Part shown: positions 25,072 through 34,145 of the stretch, in pieces | How positions within the stretch are numbered: the first letter of the stretch is position 1 | Layout of the letters: the number at the start of each line of letters is the position of its first letter | NCBI GenBank assembly: GCA_018607835.1 | Contig: JABBAS010000011.1 | Span: 1 to 56,674, forward strand | DNA length: 56,674 nucleotides | DNA from: Methylobacillus sp. | GTDB taxonomy: Bacteria > Pseudomonadota > Gammaproteobacteria > Burkholderiales > Burkholderiaceae_C | Reading direction: 5' to 3' | Notes under the pieces: generated by a model | The model's input: only the letters and a program-made list of their open reading frames with translations | Database searches by the model: none | What the model was told of the DNA's origin: nothing | Made by a program: the position numbers and the translations under genes

Positions 25072-25905
25072 ATGAACGTCACCGATCTCACGCCTTGGCT
25101 GTGGCTTGTAGCCGAACTCGGTATCTTGGGCTTAGTCACTGGCTTTTTAGCGGGCCTGCTAGGCATTGGCGGCGGCATGATCATGGTGCCGTTCCTCACC
25201 TTTATTCTGTCGGCTCGCGATATCCAGAGCGACCTGGCAGTAAAAATGGCAATCGCCACGTCCATGGCAACCATCATCTTTACCTCGATGTCCAGCGTGC
25301 GCGCCCACCACAAACGCGGGGCGGTTCGTTGGGACGTCGTCCGTCACTTGGCACCCGGTATCGTTTTAGGTTCACTGATCGCTAGCTTGGGCGTATTCTC
25401 GGTCGTGAAAGGCAACTGGCTCGCTTTTGGGTTCTCAGCGTTTGTCAGCTTTTCCGCCTTCCAAATGCTCAGGAACAAACAGCCCAAGCCTGGCCGCAGT
25501 TTGCCCGGCACCTACGGCCAGCTGGGCGTGGGCGGCGCCATCGGTTTTTTGTCCGGGCTCGTTGGTGCCGGCGGCGGCTTTGTGAGCGTACCGTTTATGA
25601 CTTGGTGCAATATCGCCATTCACAACGCCGTGGCGACGAGTGCGGCCTTGGGCTTCCCCATCGCGGTGTCTAACGCCATAGGCTACATTTGGTCGGGACA
25701 ATCTGCCACCGGTTTGCCGCCCGGTGCCGTTGGTTACATTTACATGCCGGCCTTGGTGATTATTGCCGTGGCCAGTGTGGTGATGGCGCCGATAGGCGTT
25801 CGCGCGGCACATGCCCTACCCGTCGTTAAACTGAAGCGGGCTTTTGCGTCCATTTTGTTTTGCTTGGCGGCGTACATGCTCTGGAAAGCAATCAGCGCGC
25901 TTTAG
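25072..25905 (+). CDS. TauE/SafE-family sulfite/organosulfonate exporter-like membrane protein
   Basis: A 277-residue inner-membrane protein with about eight hydrophobic segments. The two family repeats are visible: GFLAGLLGIGGGMIMVPFLTF near residue 23 and GFLSGLVGAGGGFVSVPFMTW near residue 155. Family members export sulfite, sulfoacetate or other small anions; the substrate here is unknown. The gene starts 23 nt after the 6S-like RNA on the same strand, so read-through from that promoter is possible. No terminator is obvious after its stop. Confidence 0.9.
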   Translation: MNVTDLTPWLWLVAELGILGLVTGFLAGLLGIGGGMIMVPFLTFILSARDIQSDLAVKMAIATSMATIIFTSMSSVRAHHKRGAVRWDVVRHLAPGIVLGSLIASLGVFSVVKGNWLAFGFSAFVSFSAFQMLRNKQPKPGRSLPGTYGQLGVGGAIGFLSGLVGAGGGFVSVPFMTWCNIAIHNAVATSAALGFPIAVSNAIGYIWSGQSATGLPPGAVGYIYMPALVIIAVASVVMAPIGVRAAHALPVVKLKRAFASILFCLAAYMLWKAISAL

Positions 25906-26173
25906 GGAAAGCGGGTGGCGCGCTGCATAACCTCTATATTTGACAACGTTCCAAACTTTGGTTTGCAAGCAAACCAAAGAACCTAGGGTTTACACCGTTT
26001 TTTAGGTAAACGGATATAGGCCGTAAGTATGCTAAAAATGCTTTTTTTATTTTTTTCAAGACCTGCCGAACAAAACGTCTGCTATCTCCGTTAGCATGAC
26101 CTATCAGACGGCGTTTTGGTCATCAAAACGACGGCGCTGAACGAACACTTATCTTTCATAGGACAAACGAAAT
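25906..26173. other. 268-nt AT-rich intergenic region with several inverted repeats
   Basis: This gap between the TauE-like gene and the SWIB gene contains a near-perfect 24-nt inverted repeat (CTTTGGTTTGC / GCAAACCAAAG, 25956-25979), a GTTTAC/GTAAAC pair soon after, long T-runs (about 26041-26058), and a further stem (CAAAACG...TCTG pairing with CAGACGGCGTTTTG). A motif AGGGTTTACACC occurs at 25985-25996. No open frame of interest is present. It looks like a regulatory or structured leader. Confidence 0.45.
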
Positions 26174-26455
26174 ATGGCGACAGCAAAAAAAGCAGCACCT
26201 GCAAAACGTGCCCCTAATGCGGCATTCATGAAACCCATGAACATCAGCCCTGAGTTGGCAGCTGTCATTGGTGCAACACCCATTCCACGTACTGAAGTGA
26301 CGAAGAAAATCTGGGAATACATCAAGAAAAACAACCTGCAGGATGCGGCGAACAAGCGCAACATCAATGCCGATGACAAGCTGAAAGTCATCTTTGGTAA
26401 GCCACAGGTCACCATGTTTGAAATGACCAAGCTCATCAGCGCGCACCTGTCTTAA
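26174..26455 (+). CDS. SWIB/MDM2-domain protein
   Basis: A 93-residue protein with a Lys/Ala-rich basic N-terminus (MATAKKAAPAKRAPNAAF) and a SWIB domain (MKPMNISPELAAVIG, EVTKKIWEYIKKNNLQDAANKRNINADDKLKVIFGK, VTMFEMTKLISAHL). The SWIB/MDM2 fold is known from eukaryotic chromatin remodellers and from chlamydiae; short stand-alone copies occur in betaproteobacteria, where they may bind DNA or chromatin-like proteins. The basic lead is similar to those of bacterial histone-H1-like proteins. A strong bidirectional terminator follows. Confidence 0.92.
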   Translation: MATAKKAAPAKRAPNAAFMKPMNISPELAAVIGATPIPRTEVTKKIWEYIKKNNLQDAANKRNINADDKLKVIFGKPQVTMFEMTKLISAHLS

Positions 26456-26467
26456 GCCGGTCGCGTC

Positions 26468-26497
26468 AAAAAAAGCCACCCGAGGGTGGCTTTTTTT
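26468..26497. terminator. Bidirectional rho-independent terminator between SWIB and MFS genes
   Basis: GCCACCC (26475-26481) pairs with GGGTGGC (26484-26490), flanked by seven A and seven T, so it can terminate both the SWIB gene and the converging MFS gene. Confidence 0.9.
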
Positions 26498-26519
26498 ATG
26501 TCCATACGCCAGCCTGGGC

Positions 26520-27785
26520 TCAGGCAGGCTGCCCAGCGCGACTCAGCTTCCCCACCTTCAGTGCGACGTACACCGATATGGCCAACACGATGGCCGCCCC
26601 CGCGAGGGTAGAGGCATACCAACCGCGATCCATAAAAACACCGAACAACAGGGGGGAAATGGCAAACCCCACATCGAGACCCGAATAAACGGTTCCGTAC
26701 ACACGCCCGGTGGCTTCCCGTGGCGTCGCCTTACGAATCATCATGTCCCGACTGGGGCCACCGATACCAATCGCAAAACCCGTGACCGCTAGCACCGCCA
26801 TGGTACCGGTCCCGCCTAGCCACCCCGTGGCGCATAACAACAGCAAGGCGGCACCCGTTCCCATGGCAATGGCCACCACGCGGTCGCTATAGGTCGCACG
26901 CTTGGCCGCCACCCAACCCCCAACCAACATACCGAAGGCACCCGCGACCATATAGGCCGACAGTGTTAGCGAGGCGGCCTGAAAGCTCACCTCATGCAAG
27001 GCTTGCAAAATGGAGGACGCATAGGTCTGCACCACTGCGAGGGTGATGGTTGAGATCAAGAAGAAAGAAAAGCACCACCACACCACGGGCAAACGCATGA
27101 ATGCCAGCGGATGCGCCACGACAGCGGGCTCTAACGGGGCCGGGCTCGCCGCCTTTAAGGTCGCTCGGCTCTTGGCGGTACTGGTCAGCAAGACATCGCG
27201 GTTAAGCCACAACACCAGTGCAACCACGAGGTAAAGCACCGTCGCGCACATGTAGGCGACTCGCCAGTGACTGGCGCTGGCGATGCCCACCAAGAAGATC
27301 GGCGAGAGCGCCCAGCCCAAATTACCCGTTAAGCCATGGGCACTAAATGCATAGCCCATGCGTGCATCTGAGACGCGTTGATTCAAAATCGTAAAGTCCG
27401 CTGGGTGAAACGGTGCATTCCCGAGCCCCGCCAAGCTCACCACGACCATCAAACTGCCGTAGCCCGTCGCTGTCGCGGCAACCGCTGCGGCCAGGGCAAA
27501 CAAGCCCATGGATGCGAACAACACCGGACGTGCACCAAACCGATCGACGACAAAACCAGCGACCGCCTGCCCTGTGCCTGAAATAATGAAAAACAGGCTC
27601 ATGAGCAAACCCACGTCTGAAAAGCTCAGACCAAAGTCACGCATGAACACCGGAAATAAGGGTGTCAGTAAGAGATGGGAGAAGTGAGAGGTGGCATGGG
27701 CCATGCCCACCAGTCCGATGACACGGGCGTCATCTCGCAAGGGAACCGCCGTAGTGGCAGCAGAAACGGCGATGGCTTCAGGCAT
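26520..27785 (-). CDS. Major facilitator superfamily transporter (FSR-like)
   Basis: A 421-residue inner-membrane protein with about twelve hydrophobic segments. It has the MFS loop after helix 2 (VVDRFGARPVLFASMG) and an H-rich first helix region (GMAHATSHFSHLLLTPLFPVFM) that resembles the fosmidomycin-resistance (Fsr) group of drug exporters. The second half contains GFAIGIGGPSRDMMIRKATPREATGRVYGTVYSGLDVG. The substrate is not known. It starts 81 nt downstream of clpB on the same strand. Confidence 0.88.
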   Translation of the reverse strand: MPEAIAVSAATTAVPLRDDARVIGLVGMAHATSHFSHLLLTPLFPVFMRDFGLSFSDVGLLMSLFFIISGTGQAVAGFVVDRFGARPVLFASMGLFALAAAVAATATGYGSLMVVVSLAGLGNAPFHPADFTILNQRVSDARMGYAFSAHGLTGNLGWALSPIFLVGIASASHWRVAYMCATVLYLVVALVLWLNRDVLLTSTAKSRATLKAASPAPLEPAVVAHPLAFMRLPVVWWCFSFFLISTITLAVVQTYASSILQALHEVSFQAASLTLSAYMVAGAFGMLVGGWVAAKRATYSDRVVAIAMGTGAALLLLCATGWLGGTGTMAVLAVTGFAIGIGGPSRDMMIRKATPREATGRVYGTVYSGLDVGFAISPLLFGVFMDRGWYASTLAGAAIVLAISVYVALKVGKLSRAGQPA

Positions 27786-27866
27786 GGGGGCGACGCTAAG
27801 TTAAGACCCCGATATGTTAGCCCCAAGCGGAGGAGCGCGCACCACAGCGCCACTCGCCCGTCACAT

Positions 27867-30503
27867 TTATGCGTCAGAGTCCTCTGCGTCTGCGCTGTGG
27901 TCACTTGCGGGACGCACTTTGAAGTGAAACACCCCCGGATCAATCGCGGGATTAACGCTCACGTCGATACCACTACCTGCGGGGAAACTGCCCTCTAGAA
28001 TCATGCGGGACAACGGGTTTTCAATCCGTTGCTGAACCGCACGCTTCAATGGTCGTGCGCCAAACAAGGGGTCAAAGCCGACTTTTGCCAACTCTGCCAG
28101 TGCGGCCTCTGACACGTTCAAAGACAAGTCCATGGCGAGCAGACGGGCCTCTAGCCCTTTAAGTTGAATCTGCGCGATCGCGGCGATGTTCTGCGCATCG
28201 AGGCTATGAAACACCACGGTCTCATCGATACGGTTCAAAAACTCTGGACGGAAATGCTGTTTGAGCTCATCCCAAACCGCATCTCGCACCGTCTCGTGGT
28301 CTTGCCCGACCATGCCCTGAATCAGGTGTGAGCCAATGTTACTGGTCATCACAATGACCGTATTCTTGAAATCAACCGTGCGTCCTTGTCCATCCGTCAG
28401 TCGCCCATCATCCAAGACCTGCAGCAAGATGTTGAAGACATCTGGGTGCGCCTTTTCGATCTCATCTAACAGCAACACGCTGTAGGGCTTGCGGCGTACG
28501 GCCTCGGTCAGGTAGCCGCCCTCGTCATAGCCGACATAGCCGGGGGGAGCGCCAATCAGGCGACTCACCGAGTGCTTCTCCATGAACTCGCTCATGTCTA
28601 GACGCACCATGTGCTCCTCGGTGTCAAACAAGAAGCCTGCCAACGCCTTACACAACTCCGTTTTACCCACCCCCGTGGGCCCTAAAAATAGGAACGACCC
28701 TGTGGGCCGGTTAGGGTCTGACAAGCCCGCGCGAGAACGGCGAATCGCATTCGAAACAGCCACAAGGGCCTCGTCTTGGCCAACCACGCGCTCATGTAGG
28801 CGGGACTCCATTTGTAGCAATTTATCTCGCTCACCTTGCATCAACTTGGCGACGGGGATCCCCGTCATGCGCGCAACCACCTCGGCGATTTCCTCTGTAC
28901 CCACCTGCGTTCGCAGCAGCCGACTGGCCGCGTTCGGCGGCTTGTTGGCTTCATTCACCTGCGCGCTTTTCAACTCTTTCTCAAGTTCAGGTAACTTGCC
29001 GTACTGCAACTCCGCGACTTGGTTAAATTCGCCTTTGCGCTTCAGCTCCTCAATTTGGAAGCGCATCTTATCGATCGCTTCCTTAATGTGCGCAGAGCCC
29101 TGTGCCGCGGCCTTCTCACTTTTCCAGATTTCATTCAAGTCAGCATACTCACGCGATAGGCGTGCAATCTCGTCCTCCAGCAAGCCCATGCGCTTAATAG
29201 AGGCGTCGTCGGTTTCTTTGCGGACAGCTTCGCGCTCGATCTTCAGCTGAATCAAACGGCGATCCAACTTGTCCATGACTTCTGGTTTGGAGTCAATTTC
29301 AATTTTTATCTTGGCGGCGGCTTCATCGATCAGATCAATGGCCTTATCGGGTAAAAATCGATCGGTGATGTAGCGATGACTCAACTCGGCCGCAGCAACA
29401 ATGGCGGGATCGGTGATGTCCACACCGTGGTGCACCTCGTAACGCTCCTGCAATCCGCGCAAAATGGCCACTGTCGCCTCCACGGTTGGCTCACCCACCA
29501 AGACCTTTTGGAAACGACGCTCCAAGGCGGCATCTTTCTCTATGTATTTGCGGTACTCATCGAGCGTCGTCGCCCCCACACAGTGCAGCTCACCGCGCGC
29601 CAAAGCGGGCTTAAGCATATTGCCTGCATCCATCGCGCCCTCTGCTTTACCGGCGCCCACCATGGTGTGAATCTCATCGATAAACAGAATGATGCGTCCC
29701 TCGTCTTGGGACACCTCTTTCAAAACGCTTTTTAGACGCTCCTCAAAGTCACCCCGAAATTTGGCGCCAGCTAACAGCCCTGCCATGTCCAATGACAACA
29801 CGCGTTTGTCTTTGAGCGTGTCAGGCACCTCCCCCGCCACGATGCGCTGGGCCAGCCCCTCGACGATGGCGGTCTTACCCACGCCAGGCTCGCCGATCAA
29901 CACCGGGTTGTTCTTGGTTCGGCGTTGCAACACTTGGATCGCGCGCCGAATTTCGTCGTCACGGCCAATGACCGGGTCTAACTTGCCTTGACGTGCCCGC
30001 TCGGTCAAATCAAGCGTGTACTTCTTAAGCGCTTCGCGCTGTGTTTCGGCATCGGGGTTGTCCACCCGCTGACCACCCCGTACCTGCTCAATGGCCTTAT
30101 CCAAACTGGCTCGGCTCAGGCCATATTCGCGCGCTAGTTCACCCGCCTTGTCTTTGCTATCCGCCAAGGCGAGAAAAAACAACTCACTCGCCACGTATTG
30201 ATCACCGCGCTTGATCGCCTCTTTCTCGGCCGCCTGTAACAAGCCCACCAACTCACGACCAACTTGCACCTGTTCCTGCCCTTGAACCTGTGGCAGTCGC
30301 TTCACCAAGGCATCGCAGGCTTCGTTCAGCTTGTTAACTTGCACCCCTGCCCGCTGCAATAACGCCACCGGGCCATCGGTTTGACGCAACATGGCCAGTA
30401 AGACGTGCGAGGGCTCAATGTACGCATGGTCATTACCCAGCGCAATGGTTTGCGCATCTGACAATGCTTCTTGAAATTTGGACGTCAACTTATCGGCACG
30501 CAT
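27867..30503 (-). CDS. clpB: Disaggregase chaperone ClpB
   Basis: Hexameric AAA+ chaperone that solubilises protein aggregates with DnaK. The 878-residue protein shows the N domain ([22 protein letters not shown]), first AAA module ([40 protein letters not shown]), the middle-domain coiled coil (about 410-530) and second AAA module ([15 protein letters not shown], the [25 protein letters not shown] sensor region). It lacks a ClpP-binding loop, as expected. A strong ribosome binding site (AAGGGGAGGG) and a sigma-32-like promoter lie upstream. Confidence 0.97.
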   Translation of the reverse strand: MRADKLTSKFQEALSDAQTIALGNDHAYIEPSHVLLAMLRQTDGPVALLQRAGVQVNKLNEACDALVKRLPQVQGQEQVQVGRELVGLLQAAEKEAIKRGDQYVASELFFLALADSKDKAGELAREYGLSRASLDKAIEQVRGGQRVDNPDAETQREALKKYTLDLTERARQGKLDPVIGRDDEIRRAIQVLQRRTKNNPVLIGEPGVGKTAIVEGLAQRIVAGEVPDTLKDKRVLSLDMAGLLAGAKFRGDFEERLKSVLKEVSQDEGRIILFIDEIHTMVGAGKAEGAMDAGNMLKPALARGELHCVGATTLDEYRKYIEKDAALERRFQKVLVGEPTVEATVAILRGLQERYEVHHGVDITDPAIVAAAELSHRYITDRFLPDKAIDLIDEAAAKIKIEIDSKPEVMDKLDRRLIQLKIEREAVRKETDDASIKRMGLLEDEIARLSREYADLNEIWKSEKAAAQGSAHIKEAIDKMRFQIEELKRKGEFNQVAELQYGKLPELEKELKSAQVNEANKPPNAASRLLRTQVGTEEIAEVVARMTGIPVAKLMQGERDKLLQMESRLHERVVGQDEALVAVSNAIRRSRAGLSDPNRPTGSFLFLGPTGVGKTELCKALAGFLFDTEEHMVRLDMSEFMEKHSVSRLIGAPPGYVGYDEGGYLTEAVRRKPYSVLLLDEIEKAHPDVFNILLQVLDDGRLTDGQGRTVDFKNTVIVMTSNIGSHLIQGMVGQDHETVRDAVWDELKQHFRPEFLNRIDETVVFHSLDAQNIAAIAQIQLKGLEARLLAMDLSLNVSEAALAELAKVGFDPLFGARPLKRAVQQRIENPLSRMILEGSFPAGSGIDVSVNPAIDPGVFHFKVRPASDHSADAEDSDA

Positions 30504-30538
30504 CGCAGCCCTCCCCTTGTTTATTTAACTGATGAGGC

Positions 30539-30568
30539 ATACTTGGCGCCGATTAGCCATATTTCAAG
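30539..30568 (-). promoter_or_regulatory. Sigma-32-like heat-shock promoter of clpB
   Basis: On the minus strand CTTGAAA (complement of 30562-30568) is followed after 15 nt by CCAAGTAT (complement of 30539-30546). This matches the heat-shock consensus CTTGAAA-N11-16-CCCCAT-like at the -35 fully and at the -10 partly. It sits about 35 nt upstream of the clpB start. Confidence 0.6.
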
Positions 30569-30642
30569 CACCTGTGAGCGCGTGTTGGCCAGTATTTACA
30601 CCGCCAGTTGCCACAGACACCGCCTTGGTGGCGAGAGACAGA

Positions 30643-31146
30643 CTACGCGTTTTTTGAAACGATACCCCATTTGCGCAAGGCGGCATCATCGCTGTCACGG
30701 GCATCAACCCAGTGGGCGCCCGACGCTGTGGCCTCCTTTTTCCAAAAAGGGGCTTGGGTCTTCAGGTAGTCCATTAAGAACTCACAACCCTTAAACGACT
30801 CGCCTCTATGGGCCGATGTCACGGCAACCAAGACGATTTGATCGCAAGTTGCTAGCGCACCGATGCGATGAATCACCAGCGCATCCATGATGTCAAAGCG
30901 CGACCTAGCGACCACAATCATCTCTTGGATTGCCTGCTCCGTCATACCTGGATAGTGCTCTAAGGTCATGCCCTGCACGGCGAGATCGGCCGCCTGCGCG
31001 CTATGGGCGTCAGCTGGCTTCTGCCACTCACGCACCGTACCGACAAAGGCGCACACCGCGCCGACACTTTTATTACCCGCACGCAACGCGGCAAGCTCGT
31101 GGCTTAAGTCAAAGTCTTCAGTTTGTATGCGGACAACACTCGCCAT
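30643..31146 (-). CDS. moaE: Molybdopterin synthase catalytic subunit MoaE
   Basis: Large subunit that transfers sulfur from MoaD to precursor Z in molybdopterin synthesis. The 167-residue protein has GAVCAFVGTVREWQ (with the conserved VR), MTLEHYPGMTEQ, IHRIGALATCDQIVLVAVTSAHRGESF and the LMDYLKTQAPFWKKE block containing active-site lysines. Length fits (about 150-165). It follows moaD after 3 nt. Confidence 0.96.
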   Translation of the reverse strand: MASVVRIQTEDFDLSHELAALRAGNKSVGAVCAFVGTVREWQKPADAHSAQAADLAVQGMTLEHYPGMTEQAIQEMIVVARSRFDIMDALVIHRIGALATCDQIVLVAVTSAHRGESFKGCEFLMDYLKTQAPFWKKEATASGAHWVDARDSDDAALRKWGIVSKNA

Positions 31147-31149
31147 ACA

Positions 31150-31410
31150 TCAACCCCCAGTGACCGGCGGGAAAAATGCCAACTCGTCGTTGCTTGCCAG
31201 CGCTGCCGAGGCATCGACCATCTCTTGATTCACCGCCGCCCGCAGGACGCGGTCTGCGCCGAGAGCGCTCGCCCAAGGCTCACCCCGAGAGATCAGCAGG
31301 CTTCGCGCTTCATTCACCGTAACGGGAATTGGCAGGCCATCTGGCCAAGATTCGGTCGCCAGCCCTATGGCCTCTCGCACGCTCGCAAAGTAACGGACAG
31401 TCAAAGCCAT
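31150..31410 (-). CDS. moaD: Molybdopterin synthase sulfur carrier subunit MoaD
   Basis: An 86-residue ubiquitin-fold sulfur carrier ending in the required Gly-Gly (FFPPVTGG), which is thiocarboxylated by MoeB. The N-terminus LTVRYFASVREAIG and the AVNQEMVDASAALASNDELAFF region are typical. It lies 15 nt downstream of moeA and 3 nt upstream of moaE. Confidence 0.95.
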   Translation of the reverse strand: MALTVRYFASVREAIGLATESWPDGLPIPVTVNEARSLLISRGEPWASALGADRVLRAAVNQEMVDASAALASNDELAFFPPVTGG

Positions 31411-31425
31411 AAATCAGAACCCCAG

Positions 31426-32718
31426 TTAGCCCAACAGATTAGAAAGCGGCAAAAAGGTAACGGTATCACCTTTTGCAATCGCTTGACCGGGTGGGTTGTC
31501 CACCAAGCCGTCGGCCCACGCAACGGAGGTGAGCACGCCAGAGCTCTGGTTGGCAAACAAGTGCAATTGCCCTGTGGCATCGCGGCGCACACGTAGAAAC
31601 TCCCGCCGTTTATCGGGTTTTGGCCAGTCAAAATTCGCCGTCAATTGCAAGGCCTCACCCACCGGGCCTTCAGCGCTTGCTTGACCCGACAGCTTTTGAA
31701 TAAACGGCCTCACCAACACCAAAAACGTCACGAAACTGGACACCGGGTTACCTGGCAAGCCGATGAAATGCGCCGCCCCATCGGCTCGGTCTAACCGGCC
31801 ATGAGCGAATGGCTTGCCGGGCTTGATGGCAATCGACCACAGGTCTAGCTGCCCCAAGGACTGCACCGCAGGCTTCACGTGGTCTTCCTCTCCCACGCTC
31901 ACGCCACCACTGGTCAAGACCAAGTCATGGTTCTGGGCGGCCTCACGAAATGCGTGCTTGGTCGCCTCCAAGCTATCGGGGAGGTTACCAAAATCGTGCA
32001 CCTCACATCCCAAACGCTTGAGTAGATGGGCCAGAAAAAAGGCGTTGGAACTGTATATCGCACCGGGTGGCAAATCAGCGGGTGCCACCTGCCCCGGCAA
32101 AATCAACTCGTCCCCTGTAGACATCAATGCCACGCGCAAACGGCGCACGACAGGGATGCTGGCCTGTCCAATGCTGGCAAGCAGCCCAATGTGATCAGGG
32201 CGCAAACGGGTTCCCGCGGCCACCACACACGTGCCCTGACCCACATCTTCGCCGCGGCGTCGAATATTTTGACCCACGCGCGCGGGCACAACGACCGTGA
32301 CACGGCCAAGCTCATCGACCGCGCACTCCTCTTGCATAACCACCGCGTCTGCATGCTCGGGAATGGGCGCACCCGTGAAGATCCGCGCAACCGTTTCGCT
32401 CGCCAAAGGCGCACCAAAATGGCCAGCAGGTATCCGCTGTGACACGGGTAGTCCCCGTTCAGATGCCGCTACCGCCTCCGCCACACAGACGGCGTAACCG
32501 TCCATAGACGAGTTATCAAAGCCGGGGACATCCAGCGCTGAGACCGCATCGCGGGCCAGCACACGGCCGTCTGCATCGGCGAGGTCAACCATCTCCACGT
32601 CATGGCAGGGTGTCACCGTTGCCAACAACTCTGCCAATGCAACGTCCAATGGTTTCAAGGGCTTGAAAGACCTGACAGCCGGCGTCTGAGATGTAGGGGG
32701 GATGGGTTGTTCACTCAT
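31426..32718 (-). CDS. moeA: Molybdopterin molybdenumtransferase MoeA
   Basis: Inserts molybdate into adenylated molybdopterin to form the molybdenum cofactor. The 430-residue protein shows the N-terminal DNSSMDGYAV motif, GAPIPEHADAVVMQEE, the VALMSTGDELILPGQ and GGVSVGEEDHVKPAV active-site region, and PGNPVSSFVTFLVLVRPF. It starts 11 nt after thrC and is followed by moaD-moaE, so the molybdenum genes continue the thr gene run. No molybdoenzyme is seen in the window. Confidence 0.95.
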   Translation of the reverse strand: MSEQPIPPTSQTPAVRSFKPLKPLDVALAELLATVTPCHDVEMVDLADADGRVLARDAVSALDVPGFDNSSMDGYAVCVAEAVAASERGLPVSQRIPAGHFGAPLASETVARIFTGAPIPEHADAVVMQEECAVDELGRVTVVVPARVGQNIRRRGEDVGQGTCVVAAGTRLRPDHIGLLASIGQASIPVVRRLRVALMSTGDELILPGQVAPADLPPGAIYSSNAFFLAHLLKRLGCEVHDFGNLPDSLEATKHAFREAAQNHDLVLTSGGVSVGEEDHVKPAVQSLGQLDLWSIAIKPGKPFAHGRLDRADGAAHFIGLPGNPVSSFVTFLVLVRPFIQKLSGQASAEGPVGEALQLTANFDWPKPDKRREFLRVRRDATGQLHLFANQSSGVLTSVAWADGLVDNPPGQAIAKGDTVTFLPLSNLLG

Positions 32719-32729
32719 GGCAGTTCACT

Positions 32730-34145
32730 TCAGGTATTCGCACGGATATAGTCCTTGACCTGGTCAACGTTCGCTGGCATCAGATGAACGCGCTTTGGCA
32801 AATCCTCGATACCCTCGAAACCGGGTGGGCGCGGCGGTTGCTCACCCGTCGCCTCCACAATGGTCTCAGCAAACTTGATTGGCAACGCGGTTTCCAAAAC
32901 CACCATCGGTATGTGCGGCTCTGCGAACGCACGCGATACCGTTAAGCCATCGGCCGTATGGGTGTCTAACAACGCACCATCGCTGGCGTAGACGCCGCGA
33001 ATGGTCTCCAGCCGATTGGCATGGGTGCTGGTACCACTGACAAAACCAAACGTTTCGCGTGCACGCTGAAACTCGGGCGTAGCGCTCAAATCAAATCGGC
33101 CGGCTTGGCTGATCGCGTCGTGAAACAAGGCTTTCACGCGTGCGCCGTCACGACCCAACATATCAAAAACGAAGCGCTCGAAGTTACTGGCCTTGGAAAT
33201 ATCCATGGATGGGCTAGACGTCTCGTACGTTTCCGCCCCCGCACGAACACGGTAAATACCGGTGCGGAAGAACTCATCGAGGACGTTGTTCTCGTTGGTG
33301 GCGACTACCAACTTCTCAATCGGCAGCCCCATCATGCGCGCCACATGACCGGCACACACATTGCCAAAGTTACCACTCGGAACGGTAAAGCTCACGCGGG
33401 CACCAGGCGTCGACGCGACCTGCAAATAGCCTGCAAAGTAATACACCACCTGCGCGAGCAAGCGGGCCCAGTTGATGGAGTTGACCGTGCCGATACGGAA
33501 GCGCGCCTTAAAGTCCAAGTCGTTGGAGACGCCCTTCACAATGTCTTGGCAGTCGTCGAACACCCCTTCAATGGCGATGTTGTGAATGTTCTCGTCCAAC
33601 AAGCTAAACATCTGCGCTTGCTGAAACGGGCTCATACGGCCATTGGGGCTGGTCATGAAGACCCGCACGCCGCGTTTACCGCGCATGGCATACTCCGCCG
33701 CACTGCCCGTGTCGCCAGAGGTGGCTCCCAAAATGTTCAGCGTTTCCCCACGACGGCCCAGCTCGTACTCGAACAAGTTACCGAGCAACTGCATGGCCAT
33801 GTCTTTAAAAGCCAGCGTTGGGCCATTGGACAAGGCCTGAATGAAGATGCCCTCTTTCAATTGGCGAACGGGCACGATGGCATCCGTTCCAAACGCCGTT
33901 TTGGTATATGTCTTATGACACAGGGCGCGGAGATCACTGGCGGGGATATCGTCAATGTAGAGCGACAGAATTTCGAAGGCAAGGTCCGCGTACGACAGCG
34001 AGCGCCACGCCTCTAGCGTCTCGGTCTGTACTTGCGGGTAGCGCTCCGGGAGGTACAAGCCGCCATCTGGCGCCAGCCCCTCCAACAAAATGTCACAAAA
34101 TTGCTTGGCCGTTCGGTCGCCTCGCGTTGAGATGTAACGCATCAA
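32730..34145 (-). CDS. thrC: Threonine synthase ThrC
   Basis: PLP enzyme converting O-phosphohomoserine to threonine. The 471-residue protein starts MRYISTRGDRTAKQFCDILLEGLAPDGGLYLP and has the PLP lysine in GPTLAFKDMAMQLLGN, the phosphate-binding GATSGDTGSAAEYAM, and VPSGNFGNVCAGHVARMMG. It is the longer bacterial-type ThrC. Its ATG overlaps the hom stop (TGATG), so the two are translationally coupled. Confidence 0.96.
   Translation of the reverse strand: MMRYISTRGDRTAKQFCDILLEGLAPDGGLYLPERYPQVQTETLEAWRSLSYADLAFEILSLYIDDIPASDLRALCHKTYTKTAFGTDAIVPVRQLKEGIFIQALSNGPTLAFKDMAMQLLGNLFEYELGRRGETLNILGATSGDTGSAAEYAMRGKRGVRVFMTSPNGRMSPFQQAQMFSLLDENIHNIAIEGVFDDCQDIVKGVSNDLDFKARFRIGTVNSINWARLLAQVVYYFAGYLQVASTPGARVSFTVPSGNFGNVCAGHVARMMGLPIEKLVVATNENNVLDEFFRTGIYRVRAGAETYETSSPSMDISKASNFERFVFDMLGRDGARVKALFHDAISQAGRFDLSATPEFQRARETFGFVSGTSTHANRLETIRGVYASDGALLDTHTADGLTVSRAFAEPHIPMVVLETALPIKFAETIVEATGEQPPRPPGFEGIEDLPKRVHLMPANVDQVKDYIRANT

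Noticed and set aside
33021..34016. A 331-residue plus-strand frame opposite thrC
   Set aside because: It is antisense to a fully conserved thrC and its composition (many His, Arg, Gly) is typical of a reverse-strand artefact.
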